From: Allobosea sp.
Lineage (GTDB): Bacteria; Pseudomonadota; Alphaproteobacteria; Rhizobiales; Beijerinckiaceae
Assembly (NCBI RefSeq): GCF_017308075.1
Contig: NZ_JAFKFX010000039.1
Location: 61,551 to 125,550, forward strand
Length of the DNA: 64,000 bases
Direction: 5' to 3'
Made by a program: the position numbers and the translations under genes. Numbering within the stretch: the stretch's first letter is position 1; each line of letters starts with the position of its first letter. The notes under the pieces were generated by a model. That model was not told the DNA's origin and made no database searches. It saw nothing but the letters and a program-made list of their open reading frames with translations. Shown here one piece after another: positions 41,330 to 50,040 of the stretch.

Positions 41330-42352
41330 ATGCCCATGAAACACGGGATTATGGCCTCTAAGGAGTGGCTTCGCTTCTCCGTGGCGCCTATGATGGACTG
41401 GACCGACCGGTATTGCAGGGTGGTCCATCGCCTGATGTCGCGTCGTGCCCTGCTGTACACGGAGATGGTGACGGCGCAGGCGGTGATCCGCGGCGACCGG
41501 CAGCGGCTGATCGGCTACGACGCGTTCGAGCACCCGGTCGCCTTGCAGCTCGGTGGCAATGATCCTTCTCTGCTGGCCGAGGCGGCGAAGATCGGCGCCG
41601 ATTTCGGCTATGACGAGATCAACCTGAATTGCGGCTGCCCCTCGGACCGTGTCCAGGGCGGGGCCTTCGGCGCCTGTCTGATGCGCGAGCCCGAACTGGT
41701 CGGCGATTGCGTCGCGGCGATGAAGGCGGTCGTTCCCATTCCCGTCACGGTGAAGTGCCGCATCGGCGTCGACGATCAGGACCCGGAGGTCGCGCTCGAC
41801 GCTCTGACCGCCACGGTCCGCGCTGCGGGCGTCGATGCCCTGATCGTGCACGCCCGCAAGGCCTGGCTGCAGGGGCTTTCGCCCAAGGAGAACCGCGAGA
41901 TTCCGCCGCTCGACTATGAGCGGGCCTATCGCCTGAAACGCGCCAATCCCGATCTGCCGGTCGCCCTCAATGGCGGCATCCGCGCGCCCGCAGAATGGCT
42001 GCCGCATCTTGCCCATGTCGATGGCGTGATGCTCGGCCGCGAGGCGTATCAGAACCCGGAAGTGCTGCTTTCCGTCGATCCGCTGCTGTTCGGCGAGACA
42101 GCGCCGGTCGCCGACGCCTTCGAGATGCTGGAGGCGCTGGAGCCGTTCATCGCCACGCATCTCGAGCGGGGCGGGCGCCTGCACGCCTTTACCCGCCATC
42201 TGGTCGGGCTTTTCCCCGGCCGGCGCGGTTCGCGCCTGTTCCGCCGCCATCTCGCCGAGCATTGCGTCGGCGCCGGTGCCGGCCTCGCCGATCTGCGCGC
42301 CGCCATCGCCCATGTCGAGCGCGAGGCGCCTTCCGCGATCGCTGCCGAATGA
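41330..42352 (+). CDS. dusA: tRNA-dihydrouridine synthase A
   Basis: FMN enzyme reducing uridine to dihydrouridine at positions 20/20a of tRNA. Seen: RFSVAPMMDWTDRYCRVVHR, LLYTEMVTAQAVIRGD, HPVALQLGGNDPSLLAEAA, DEINLNCGCPSDRVQGGAFGACLM with the catalytic Cys, VTVKCRIGVDDQDP and ALNGGIR. ATG 41330 gives 340 residues; ATG 41336 and 41351 (MASKEWLRF) are equally reasonable because no ribosome site decides. The same frame is open back to 40889, but that stretch has no Dus similarity. The thioesterase gene overlaps its stop. Confidence 0.93.
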   Translation: MPMKHGIMASKEWLRFSVAPMMDWTDRYCRVVHRLMSRRALLYTEMVTAQAVIRGDRQRLIGYDAFEHPVALQLGGNDPSLLAEAAKIGADFGYDEINLNCGCPSDRVQGGAFGACLMREPELVGDCVAAMKAVVPIPVTVKCRIGVDDQDPEVALDALTATVRAAGVDALIVHARKAWLQGLSPKENREIPPLDYERAYRLKRANPDLPVALNGGIRAPAEWLPHLAHVDGVMLGREAYQNPEVLLSVDPLLFGETAPVADAFEMLEALEPFIATHLERGGRLHAFTRHLVGLFPGRRGSRLFRRHLAEHCVGAGAGLADLRAAIAHVEREAPSAIAAE

Positions 42353-42825
42353 ACGAGACCTTCCCGATGACGGGTGCACCTTCCGCTGTCGGTTCCGCGC
42401 TGGTCGCGAGGATCGAGACCAGTTTCGCCAAGCAGGCCTTCATGACGACGCTCGGCGCCCGGCTCGTCCGCGTCGCGCCCGGCGAGGTCGAGATCGCCCT
42501 GCCGGTCTCGGCCCATCTTTGCCAGCAGCACGGCTTCGTCCATGCTGGCGCGGTCTCGACCATCGCCGACAGCGCCGCCGGCTATGCCGCGCTCACCGCC
42601 ATGCCGGAAGGCGCCGGCATCCTCACCGCCGAGTTCAAGATCAACCTGCTTGCACCCGCGACAGGCGATGAATTGCGGGCGCTCGGCAAGGTGGTGAAGG
42701 CCGGGCGCACCCTGACCCTCGCCACCGCCGAGGTCTTCGCGATCTCGGGCGGGGCGCGCCGGCTCTGCGCCATGCTGACTGCGACCTGCATGGCGATCGC
42801 CGGCCGCGAAGGCGTCCGGGACTGA
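42349..42825 (+). CDS. PaaI-type hotdog-fold thioesterase
   Basis: Acyl-CoA thioesterase-like protein, 158 residues from ATG 42349, which overlaps the dusA stop (ATGA). Seen: SFAKQAFMTTLGARLVRVAPGEVEIALP, the hotdog motif QQHGFVHAGAVSTIADSAAGYAA carrying the catalytic HGG-like H-x-G region and Asp, and EFKINLLAPATGDELRALGKVV. Substrate unknown; PaaI relatives clear stalled aromatic or short acyl-CoAs. Coupling to dusA may be only a compact-genome effect. Confidence 0.88.
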   Translation: MNETFPMTGAPSAVGSALVARIETSFAKQAFMTTLGARLVRVAPGEVEIALPVSAHLCQQHGFVHAGAVSTIADSAAGYAALTAMPEGAGILTAEFKINLLAPATGDELRALGKVVKAGRTLTLATAEVFAISGGARRLCAMLTATCMAIAGREGVRD

Positions 42826-42941
42826 GCCGGATCCTTCGACGAGAAAAAGCGCCCCGGCGCATGACGGCTCTGCCCTGCCAACCTTGCCCTTTTTCGGCAA
42901 ATCCCTAAGAGCAGCCCGAACTTTCCCGGATCGGAAGCGCT

Positions 42942-43775
42942 ATGATCGCCGGCATTCCCCTGAACGACCTGATCTTCCTCGCGGTCTCTCTGGTCGCGGC
43001 CGGCGCCGTCACCGGCCTGCTTGCGGGCCTTTTCGGCGTCGGCGGCGGCGCGGTGATCGTGCCGGTGCTGTACGAGGTCTTCCGGGTCATCGGCGTTCCC
43101 GAGGAGGTGCGCATGCCCCTCGTCGTCGGCACCTCGCTGGCCGTGATCATCCCGACCTCGATCCGCTCCTACCGCGCGCACTTCGCCAAGGGCCTCGTCG
43201 ATACCTCAATTCTGCGGATCTGGGCGCTGCCCGTGATCTTCGGCGTCGGCTTCGGCAGCCTGATCGCGCGCTACGCTCCGCCGGACGTGTTCAAGGCGGT
43301 CTTCGTCGCGGTCGCCTTCGCCAGCGCCATGCGTCTGCTCTTCGCCTCCGACCGCTGGAAGCTCGGCGACGACATGCCCGGGCCTTTCCTGATGCGGATT
43401 TACGGGCTGATCATCGGCGTGCTCTCGGCCCTGATGGGGATCGGCGGGGGGCAGCTTTCCAGCCTGTTCATGACCTTCTACGGCCGCCCGATCCACCAGG
43501 CGGTCGCGACCTCCTCCGGGCTCGGCGTGCTGATCTCGATCCCCGGCGCGCTCGGCTACATCTATGCCGGCTGGCCGAAAATGGACCTCCTGCCGCCGCT
43601 CTCGCTCGGCTATGTCTCCTTCATCGGCTTCCTGCTCTTCATCCCGACCTCGATCTGGACGGCGCCGATCGGCGCGCGCCTGGCGCACCGGCTGTCGAAG
43701 CGCAAGCTCGAAGTCGCCTTCGGCATTTTCCTGCTGGTGGTCTGCGCCCGCTTCTTCTGGTCGCTGGTCTTCTGA
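42942..43775 (+). CDS. TSUP-family (TauE/SafE) membrane transporter
   Basis: 277 residues with seven or eight hydrophobic helices. Seen: the TSUP opening GLLAGLFGVGGGAVIVPVLYEVF and the repeated half-motif LSALMGIGGGQLSSLFMTFYG, followed by VATSSGLGVLISIPGALGYI. The family exports or imports sulfur-containing organic anions such as sulfite, sulfoacetate or thiosulfate; the substrate is not readable here. Preceded by a 116-base gap and followed 14 bases later by an acetyltransferase gene on the same strand. Confidence 0.9.
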   Translation: MIAGIPLNDLIFLAVSLVAAGAVTGLLAGLFGVGGGAVIVPVLYEVFRVIGVPEEVRMPLVVGTSLAVIIPTSIRSYRAHFAKGLVDTSILRIWALPVIFGVGFGSLIARYAPPDVFKAVFVAVAFASAMRLLFASDRWKLGDDMPGPFLMRIYGLIIGVLSALMGIGGGQLSSLFMTFYGRPIHQAVATSSGLGVLISIPGALGYIYAGWPKMDLLPPLSLGYVSFIGFLLFIPTSIWTAPIGARLAHRLSKRKLEVAFGIFLLVVCARFFWSLVF

Positions 43776-43789
43776 GCAGGCGAAGAACC

Positions 43790-44257
43790 GTGCTCTCGAT
43801 CCGCGCCGGCATCGAAGCCGATCATCCGGCGCTCGCCCGCCTGATGGCCGAGATGCAGGCGCATTATCGCGTGCCATGTCCGTCTGATGCCGAGATCCGT
43901 GCTGGGCTTGCGGGCCGCCCGGCCGGAGCCGAGCTCCTGGTCGCGACAGACGGAGATGCGCTCGTCGGTTTCGCCGCCTTCGCGGCGATCTATCCCGGGC
44001 CCGGCCTGCGGGCCGGCTTCTTCCTGAAGGAGCTCTATGTCGCGCAGGCAGCGCGGGGCCTCGGCGTAGGGCGCCGCCTGATGGCCGAACTGGCGCGTCT
44101 CGCCCTGACGCGTGGCTTTGGCCGTGTCGACTGGACGGCGGCGCGCGACGATGTCCGCCTGCTGGACTTCTATGAAAGCCTCGGTGCTTCGCCCCAGCCG
44201 GAGAAGGTCTTCTTCAGGCTGAGCGGCGAGGAACTTCGCCGTCTCGCAGCGGGGTGA
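43790..44257 (+). CDS. GNAT-family N-acetyltransferase
   Basis: 155 residues from GTG 43790 (VLSIRAGIEADHPALARLMAEM). The acetyl-CoA fold shows GDALVGFAAFAAIYPGPGLRAGFFLKELYV, then VAQAARGLGVGRRLMAELARLA with the pyrophosphate-binding Q/RxxGxG/A motif, and WTAARDDVRLLDFYESLGA. The acceptor (small molecule or protein amino group) is unknown. It begins 14 bases after the TSUP gene. The 3' flank contains a hairpin shared with the convergent DUF1289 gene. Confidence 0.88.
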   Translation: MLSIRAGIEADHPALARLMAEMQAHYRVPCPSDAEIRAGLAGRPAGAELLVATDGDALVGFAAFAAIYPGPGLRAGFFLKELYVAQAARGLGVGRRLMAELARLALTRGFGRVDWTAARDDVRLLDFYESLGASPQPEKVFFRLSGEELRRLAAG

Positions 44258-44264
44258 GACGCCG

Positions 44265-44297
44265 CCGTCATTGCTTCGCTTCCGCCCGCAATGACGG
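44265..44297. repeat. REP-like hairpin between convergent genes
   Basis: CCGTCATTGC (44265-44274) pairs with GCAATGACGG (44288-44297). The CGTCATTG/CAATGACG arms with a CTTCGCTTCCG centre resemble the dispersed palindromes common in this bacterial order and the arms at 9641 and 52248. The element starts 7 bases after the acetyltransferase stop and overlaps the last codons of the DUF1289 gene. Confidence 0.55.
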
Positions 44298-44480
44298 CTG
44301 AGGCCGTTCGGGCCGCGCCTTCAGCCGCTCATTCAATAGCGCCATGATCGCCAGACGCTCCGCTTCGGAGAGGCGGGACCATTGCGCGATCTCCTGAAGC
44401 GTACGTCCGCAGCCCTCGCAGAGCTTGCTCGCCGGGTCGATCACGCAGATGCGGATGCAGGGGCTCGATACGGCGCTCAT
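44268..44480 (-). CDS. DUF1289 protein (small, four-cysteine)
   Basis: 70 residues. Seen: the DUF1289 signature SPCIRICVIDPASKLCEGCG with C8, C12, C21 and C24 in a C-x3-C-x8-C-x2-C pattern, then RTLQEIAQWSRLSEAERLAI. These cysteines suggest a bound metal or iron-sulfur centre; function is unknown. Its start overlaps the cobS stop (44477-44480), so it is translated with cobS. The last codons (LRAEAKQ) are read from the REP-like hairpin, so the natural C-terminus may have been changed by that element. Confidence 0.9.
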   Translation of the reverse strand: MSAVSSPCIRICVIDPASKLCEGCGRTLQEIAQWSRLSEAERLAIMALLNERLKARPERPQPSLRAEAKQ

Positions 44481-45322
44481 GGCCCGCTCCAGCCGAGAGC
44501 GAGAGCGATGCCGAGATAGATCGCAATCTCGGATAATTGCTGGCAGGCCCCGGCGATGTCGCCTGTCTGCCCGCCGATCAGCCGCTTTGCGGTGCGCATC
44601 AGCCAGCCGCTCGCCAGCGCCGAAAGCCCGATGCCGATGACGAGGCCTGCGGGTGGCAGCGCGCCGGCGAGCCCGAGCAGAAGCCCGATGCCGGCGGAGA
44701 GGCCGTAGGCGAAGGGCAGCACCGCGCGTTCCGGTGTGCCGACCGCCGCCGAGGCGCCGTCGGTTCGTGCCGGCGGCAGTGTCGCGACGACGCGGATGCC
44801 CTCCACACGCGACCAGGCGGCGGCCCCGAGAATGGCGGCCGCTGCGGCGAAGGCGCCTGCGCCGTCGAGGATCGCCGCCAGTGCGGAGACGCGCAGCAGC
44901 AGCGCAAGCCCGATCGCCAGCGTGCCATAGCTGCCGATGCGGCTATCCTTCATGATTTCGAGCCGGCGCTCGGGCGTCCAGCCGCCGAACAGCCCGTCGG
45001 CGCTGTCGGCCAGTCCGTCCTCATGGAAGGCGCCGGTGGTGAAGACCAACACGGCGACACCGAGGGATGCGACGACGAGGTCGTCGAGCCCGGCGAGGCC
45101 GGTCGCGAGCGTGACGAGCGCCGTAGGCAGCGCGATCAGCAGGGCGGCGAGGGGTAGGGCCCGTGGCAGCAGCCGGAAATCCGGCGTCGCATGGGCGCTC
45201 TCGCCCGGCATCTCCGGCACCGGCAGGCGTGAATAGAAACGGATGCAGGCGGCCGTCGCGGCGAGCCAGCCCGGCCAGGTCGGCGGCGCGGCAGGCGCAT
45301 TCTCGCTTTCGGCTTCGGCCAT
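44477..45322 (-). CDS. cobS: Adenosylcobinamide-GDP ribazoletransferase (cobalamin synthase)
   Basis: Integral membrane enzyme joining adenosylcobinamide-GDP with alpha-ribazole (phosphate) in the last step of cobalamin assembly. 281 residues with several hydrophobic helices; relatives have ~250, the excess being an N-terminal hydrophilic ~20 residues and loops. Seen: RFYSRLPVPEMPGE, the metal-binding acidic motif FHEDGLADSADGLFGG and MKDSRIGSYGTLAIGLALLLR, all diagnostic. Divergent from cobT with 114 bases between; followed by overlapping DUF1289. Confidence 0.95.
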   Translation of the reverse strand: MAEAESENAPAAPPTWPGWLAATAACIRFYSRLPVPEMPGESAHATPDFRLLPRALPLAALLIALPTALVTLATGLAGLDDLVVASLGVAVLVFTTGAFHEDGLADSADGLFGGWTPERRLEIMKDSRIGSYGTLAIGLALLLRVSALAAILDGAGAFAAAAAILGAAAWSRVEGIRVVATLPPARTDGASAAVGTPERAVLPFAYGLSAGIGLLLGLAGALPPAGLVIGIGLSALASGWLMRTAKRLIGGQTGDIAGACQQLSEIAIYLGIALALGWSGP

Positions 45323-45436
45323 TCCGCGTCGATATCCCAGATTGTCTTCGCTCGCCTCAGCCTATAGCAGCAGCGGCAAGCAGGCGGCGATGGCTCAGCC
45401 GCCGGATTCCAAAAGTTTGCGAAAAGACGAGACGCG

Positions 45437-46459
45437 ATGTCTTCCTCCGGCCTGCCTTTCGACGATATCCGCCAGCTCATTGCCGGCATGCCCGGCCCCG
45501 ACATGGCCGCGGCCGACAGCGTACGCGCCCGCGACAAGGATCTGACCAAGCCCATCGGCAGCCTCGGCCGGCTCGAGGAGATCGCCGAATGGCTCGCCGC
45601 CTGGCAGGGCAAGGCGCCGCCGCGGGTCGACCGGCCGCTGGTCTGCGTCTTCGCCGGCAATCACGGCGTCGTCGCCCAGGGTGTCTCAGCCTATCCGCAA
45701 TCGGTGACGCGCCAGATGCTGGAGAATTTCGCCGCCGGCGGCGCCGCGATCAACCAGATCTGCGCCGCCTATGATCTCGGCTTCAAGGTCTTCGATCTCG
45801 CCCTCGATCTGCCGACCGGCGACTTCACCCAGGAGGATGCGCTCGACGAGCGGGCCTGCGTCGCCACCATGGCCTTCGGCATGGAAGCGCTCGCCGGCGG
45901 CACCGACCTGCTGGCGCTCGGCGAGATGGGGATCGGCAACACGACCTCGGCCGCGGCGATCTTCGCCGCGCTCTATGGCGGTAGCGCTGCCGAATGGTGC
46001 GGCCGCGGCACCGGGGTGGACGATGACGGGCTGCAGCGCAAGGTCGCGGCCGTCGAGGCCGGGCTGGAGCTGCACGCCGCCCATCTCGGCGATCCCCTGG
46101 AGGTGCTGCGCCGCCTCGGCGGGCGCGAGATCGCGGCGATCTGCGGCGCGATCCTCGCCGCCAGGCTGCAGCGCATTCCGGTGATCCTCGACGGCTATGT
46201 CGTGACTGCCGCCGCCGCGATCCTGCATGCGCTCGATCCGTCGGCGCTCGACCATTGCCTCGCCGGCCATCTCTCGGCCGAGGGCGCGCATGCGCAGGCG
46301 CTGGTCCGGATCGGCAAGCAGCCGCTGCTGGCGCTCGACATGCGGCTCGGCGAAGGCACGGGCGCGGCGCTGGCCGCCGGTCTCGTCAAGGCCGCCGCCG
46401 GCGTCCATTCCGGCATGGCGACCTTCACGCAAGCGCAGGTCTCGCAGAAGGGCGAATAG
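45437..46459 (+). CDS. cobT: Nicotinate-nucleotide-dimethylbenzimidazole phosphoribosyltransferase
   Basis: Activates dimethylbenzimidazole to alpha-ribazole phosphate for the lower ligand of cobalamin. 340 residues. Seen: KPIGSLGRLEEIAEWLAAWQG, VFAGNHGVVAQGVSAYPQSVT, LALGEMGIGNTTSAAAIFAAL, VILDGYVVTAAAAIL, and GEGTGAALAAGLVKAA close to the C-terminus with the catalytic glutamate region. Divergent from cobS, which supplies the next enzyme of the pathway; the shared 114-base spacer may hold common control, though no cobalamin riboswitch is evident there. Confidence 0.96.
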   Translation: MSSSGLPFDDIRQLIAGMPGPDMAAADSVRARDKDLTKPIGSLGRLEEIAEWLAAWQGKAPPRVDRPLVCVFAGNHGVVAQGVSAYPQSVTRQMLENFAAGGAAINQICAAYDLGFKVFDLALDLPTGDFTQEDALDERACVATMAFGMEALAGGTDLLALGEMGIGNTTSAAAIFAALYGGSAAEWCGRGTGVDDDGLQRKVAAVEAGLELHAAHLGDPLEVLRRLGGREIAAICGAILAARLQRIPVILDGYVVTAAAAILHALDPSALDHCLAGHLSAEGAHAQALVRIGKQPLLALDMRLGEGTGAALAAGLVKAAAGVHSGMATFTQAQVSQKGE

Positions 46460-46578
46460 CGGAGCGAAAGGCCGGACGGCGCGCAACCCGCTCTCGGTCT
46501 GCGCCCCGGCTCCGTTCCTGAGCGGCTTGCCTGAAGCCGGGGTGCCCCCGTGCGCCGCCGGAAGGCGCGATTGCCCGT

Positions 46579-48141
46579 TCAGGCCGCCGTGCGTGCGCCG
46601 GGCTCGGGCAGCGCCGGCAATGCGTCCATCACGCGCTCGGCCGGCAAGGTGATCGTCACCTCGGTACCGGCGCGCGGCCTCGATTTCAGGCTGAAGCCGC
46701 CATTATGCAGGTCGATCAGGCCCTTGACGATCGGCAGGCCGAGGCCGGAGCCCTGTTCGGCCGTCTTGATCGCGAGCGAGCCGCGGCCGAAGCTCTGCAG
46801 CACCACCGGAATTTCGTCCTCGGGGATGCCGGGGCCGGTGTCGCTCACGGAGACATATTGCCCGCCGGTCGCGGTCCAGCCGACCTTGACCGAGATCTCG
46901 CCGCCCTGCGGCGTGAACTTTATGGCGTTGGTGAGGATGTTGAGCACGACCTGCCGGATGGCACGCTCATCCGCCCAGATCTTCGGCAGGTCGGGCTCGA
47001 CCGCCTGGCGGATGGTCTGGCTCTTCGCCTTGGCCCGCAGATTCAGCATGTGCGCGCAGTCGTCGACGATGCCGGCGAGGCTGAGAGCCTCCTCGTTGAG
47101 TTCGTACTTGCCGGCCTCGATGCGCGAGAGGTCGAGAATTTCGTTGATCAGGTTGAGCAGATGCTGGCCGGAGCCGTGGATGTCGCCGGAATATTCCTTA
47201 TAGGCGCTATTGGCGTGCTCGCCGAAAACCTCGTTCTTCATCACCTCGGAGAAGCCGAGAATGGCGTTGAGCGGGGTGCGTAGCTCATGGCTCATCGTCG
47301 CCAGAAAACGCGATTTGGCGAGGTTGGCCTCCTCGGCCTTGCGCCGTGCCTCGTCGGAATTGGCCTTGGCGGTACCGAGCTCCGCGATCAGCGCGTCCTT
47401 CTCGGCCCGGAATTCGATGGTCGCGACCGAGGTCGAGTAGAGCCGGTTGGCGAGGAAAATGAAGAAGAGCTGGGCGCAGGCTGCCATCATCAGCATGGTG
47501 AGGCTGTCGATGTCGGAGCGGCCGGAAAAGAACAGCACCAGGGCGCTTGTGACCGGGACCAGCCCGGCATAGACCGCCATCGGCATGGTGGCGGAGAGCA
47601 TCACCGTGATCGCGCTGACGATCAGCAGCGTCGTCGTCAGGAAGAAGCGCGCGCCCGGCGCCTCGACCCCGATGAACAGGACCGGCAGCAGCGCCCAGGA
47701 GACGCCGTGCAGCATCTCGGCCAGCGGCATCGTCTTGCGCCAGAAGCTGATCCGCGCCTCTGCCGAGGGCTCGGCCAGGAAACGCCGGCAGAGCACGAAC
47801 ATCAGCACGCAGGCGATCGCCACGAAGGCGAACCAGGCGGAGACCCTGAAGAGCGGCACCCAGGCGCAGGCCGCTGCGCCGACGAGCAGCGCTAGCACCA
47901 ATGTGCCCGCCGTGCCGTTCAGCCGGTACTGGGCGAAGAGCCGGACGAGCTCGTAGTCGAAAGCACGGTCGAGGCCGGTCGTCGAGGTCAGCCGCTCGCG
48001 GGCCGATCGCACCTCGCGGCTGATCAGCTTGCGGCGCGCCAGCGCCGACGGGTCGGGTCCGCGACCGCGTTGGACCTGTTCGACGGTGAGTTCCGGCATA
48101 CCCGAGAAAAGCGGCTCCTGGCCGTGGCGCACCTTGCGCAC
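46579..48141 (-). CDS. Membrane sensor histidine kinase (DivJ/PleC/PdhS-like)
   Basis: 520 residues. N-terminal ~70 soluble residues; five or six hydrophobic helices between about 76 and 232 with short loops; a helical linker (ALIAELGTAKANSDEARRKA); HisKA domain with phospho-acceptor His285 in SRFLATMSHELRTPLNAILG; HATPase with IRQVVLNILTNAIKFTP (N box), VSDTGPGIPEDEIP (G1) and GSGLGLPIVKGLIDLHNG (G2). The box sequence GFSEVMKNEVFG is characteristic of the alphaproteobacterial DivJ/PleC/PdhS family, which controls cell-cycle regulators such as DivK. No response regulator is adjacent. ATG 48141 used; 48099 possible. Confidence 0.9.
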   Translation of the reverse strand: MRKVRHGQEPLFSGMPELTVEQVQRGRGPDPSALARRKLISREVRSARERLTSTTGLDRAFDYELVRLFAQYRLNGTAGTLVLALLVGAAACAWVPLFRVSAWFAFVAIACVLMFVLCRRFLAEPSAEARISFWRKTMPLAEMLHGVSWALLPVLFIGVEAPGARFFLTTTLLIVSAITVMLSATMPMAVYAGLVPVTSALVLFFSGRSDIDSLTMLMMAACAQLFFIFLANRLYSTSVATIEFRAEKDALIAELGTAKANSDEARRKAEEANLAKSRFLATMSHELRTPLNAILGFSEVMKNEVFGEHANSAYKEYSGDIHGSGQHLLNLINEILDLSRIEAGKYELNEEALSLAGIVDDCAHMLNLRAKAKSQTIRQAVEPDLPKIWADERAIRQVVLNILTNAIKFTPQGGEISVKVGWTATGGQYVSVSDTGPGIPEDEIPVVLQSFGRGSLAIKTAEQGSGLGLPIVKGLIDLHNGGFSLKSRPRAGTEVTITLPAERVMDALPALPEPGARTAA

Positions 48142-48182
48142 CGGCTCGCCATGATGGGCAGGAAATCGTTAAGCTAGTGCTG

Positions 48183-48734
48183 ATGTCTCGCTTCGGAATC
48201 AGGACGAATGGTCATGGCCTATTTGGCTGGCGGCGCGTCGGTCGCGCGGTCGATCTCGTCGTCGCGCTCGGCTTCATCGGCCTTTTGGCCGTGGCGGGGG
48301 CGGTTCTGCAATATCGACTCGGGCCCGCCAAAATCCTGACCGGTGCAGCCGAGGCGATCGACGGCGATTCCCTCAGACTCGCCGGTGAGGAACTGCGGCT
48401 CGAGGGCATAGACGCGCCCGAATACCGCCAGACCTGCCGCGATAGGAGCGGCCGCGATGTCGCCTGCGGGCGACAGGCGCGCCGTGTGCTCGCCGACATG
48501 CTGGCGCGCGGCAATGTCACCTGCACCATCTCGCGGCCGGACCGCTATGGCCGCGGCCTCGCCCGCTGCCGCCAGGGCGAGGCCGAGATCAACGCTGCGC
48601 TCGTCCGCAACGGCCAGGCGCTCGCCTATGGCGACTACCGGGCCGAGGAGGAGGAGGCGAGGGCCGCCGGTCGCGGTCTCTGGGCCCTGACCTTCCAGCG
48701 GCCTTCGGAATGGCGCCAGAGCCATCCACGCTAG
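48183..48734 (+). CDS. Thermonuclease-family (SNase-like) protein with N-terminal membrane anchor
   Basis: 183 residues. A membrane or signal helix (residues ~20-42, VDLVVALGFIGLLAVAGAVL) precedes a small nuclease domain: EAIDGDSLRLAGEELRLEGIDAPEYRQTC split near residues 57-85, CGRQARRVLADMLARG, DRYGRGLARCRQGEAEINAALVRNGQAL and EARAAGRGLW. These are the Asp/Arg/Glu segments of staphylococcal-nuclease homologues. Likely anchored on or exported to the periplasmic side. Divergent from the histidine-kinase gene with only 41 bases between. Confidence 0.9.
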   Translation: MSRFGIRTNGHGLFGWRRVGRAVDLVVALGFIGLLAVAGAVLQYRLGPAKILTGAAEAIDGDSLRLAGEELRLEGIDAPEYRQTCRDRSGRDVACGRQARRVLADMLARGNVTCTISRPDRYGRGLARCRQGEAEINAALVRNGQALAYGDYRAEEEEARAAGRGLWALTFQRPSEWRQSHPR

Positions 48735-48939
48735 CTCGTGCCGCATTCTCTCGGAACCGGACCGAAATTGCGCGATGGCGGGGTGGGCCTGATGCCCTCT
48801 CCGGCCTCTGCGCCGCTGACGCCCGCAGCGAGGCATGTGGCCGGCGCATGACAGCGGGCTGTCATGGGGAATGTCTTCGCTTGCGGCTTGGCTCTAGAAG
48901 ACGGTCTTTCTCTCCCCGAAGGTCAGCCGGAGCAGGCCG

Positions 48940-49863
48940 ATGATCGGCGCCATTCTTCTTGCGCTCGCGCCGATCGCCCTGCTGATCGCGCTCGGCCACC
49001 TGATGCATCGTCGACTCTTCCTGCCCGACAGCTTCTGGCCGCAGGCGGAGCGGCTCTGCTATTACGTGCTTCTGCCCGCATTGTTCATCCATGCGCTGTC
49101 GATGGCGGATCTGCGCGGTGTTCCGGTCGGCGCTCTCGCCATCGCGCTGGTGATCCCGATCATCGTCGTCTCGGCGCTGCTGGTACTGGCTAAGCCCTGG
49201 CTTGCCTCGAGCGACGCGGCCTTCACCTCCGTCTTCCAGGGTGGCATCCGCTTCAACAATTATGTCGGACTCAGCGCCGCGGTCAGCCTGCTCGGCGCTC
49301 CCGCCCTTTCGCTGGCTGCCGTCGCCAATGCCGCGATCGTCCCGACGGTGAATTTGCTCTGCGTGCTGGTCTTCGCGCGCTGGGGCGTGGCCCAGCCGAG
49401 CCTGCGCGGCGTGCTGCGTGGCCTCGCGCTCAATCCCCTGCTGATGTCCTGCCTGATCGGCATCGCCATTCAGGCCGCCGGGCTCGGCCTGCCGCCGGGC
49501 ATCGAGGGTTTCCTGAAGGCGCTCGGCCAAGCCTCGCTGCCACTCGGCCTGCTCTGCGTCGGGGCGGCGCTCGACTGGGGGGCCCTCGGCCGGGGGCTGC
49601 GTCCGGCGCTCGCCGCCTCCTTCGCGAAATTCGTGCTCATGCCGCTCGTGACCTTCCTGGTCCTCAAGGCCTTCGGACTGGGGGGGCAGGCGGCGCTGAT
49701 CGCGATCCTGTTCCATGCCCTGCCGACGGCCTCCTCTTCCTATGTCATGGCGCGGCAGCTCGGCGGCGATGCGCCGCTGATGGCCGGAATCTGCGCCCTG
49801 CAAACGGTGCTGGCGGCGTTGACGGTGCCGGTCGCGCTCCTGCTGCTCGCGCCGGCGCTATAG
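48940..49863 (+). CDS. AEC-family (auxin efflux carrier-like) transporter
   Basis: 307 residues with ten predicted helices in two five-helix halves. Seen: LIALGHLMHRRLFLPDSFWPQAERLCYYVLLPALF at the N-terminus, VFQGGIRFNNYVGLSAAVSL in the middle and ILFHALPTASSSYVMARQLGGDAPLMAGI near the end, all typical of bacterial AEC carriers such as malonate or malate transporters. Substrate unknown. A 205-base gap precedes it; no obvious operon partner. Confidence 0.9.
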   Translation: MIGAILLALAPIALLIALGHLMHRRLFLPDSFWPQAERLCYYVLLPALFIHALSMADLRGVPVGALAIALVIPIIVVSALLVLAKPWLASSDAAFTSVFQGGIRFNNYVGLSAAVSLLGAPALSLAAVANAAIVPTVNLLCVLVFARWGVAQPSLRGVLRGLALNPLLMSCLIGIAIQAAGLGLPPGIEGFLKALGQASLPLGLLCVGAALDWGALGRGLRPALAASFAKFVLMPLVTFLVLKAFGLGGQAALIAILFHALPTASSSYVMARQLGGDAPLMAGICALQTVLAALTVPVALLLLAPAL

Positions 49864-50040
49864 GCATCGCCGGGCTTTCCGGAATCGCCCGCGATCGGCG
49901 GGCGCACTGGTTCCGTAAGGCCGGGCCGGCGGGGCCAGGGCCGCTCGGCCATGCTCGCGCCCTGTTGTCCGGCTTTGTCTTGACAGGGCGCGCTCGGCGC
50001 CCTGAATGCGGCTGGAAGCCAGAATGCTGTGAGGGTGGCG

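Noticed and set aside
45323-45436. Possible cobalamin riboswitch between cobS and cobT
   Set aside because: Only 114 bases and no recognisable B12-box-like conserved core.
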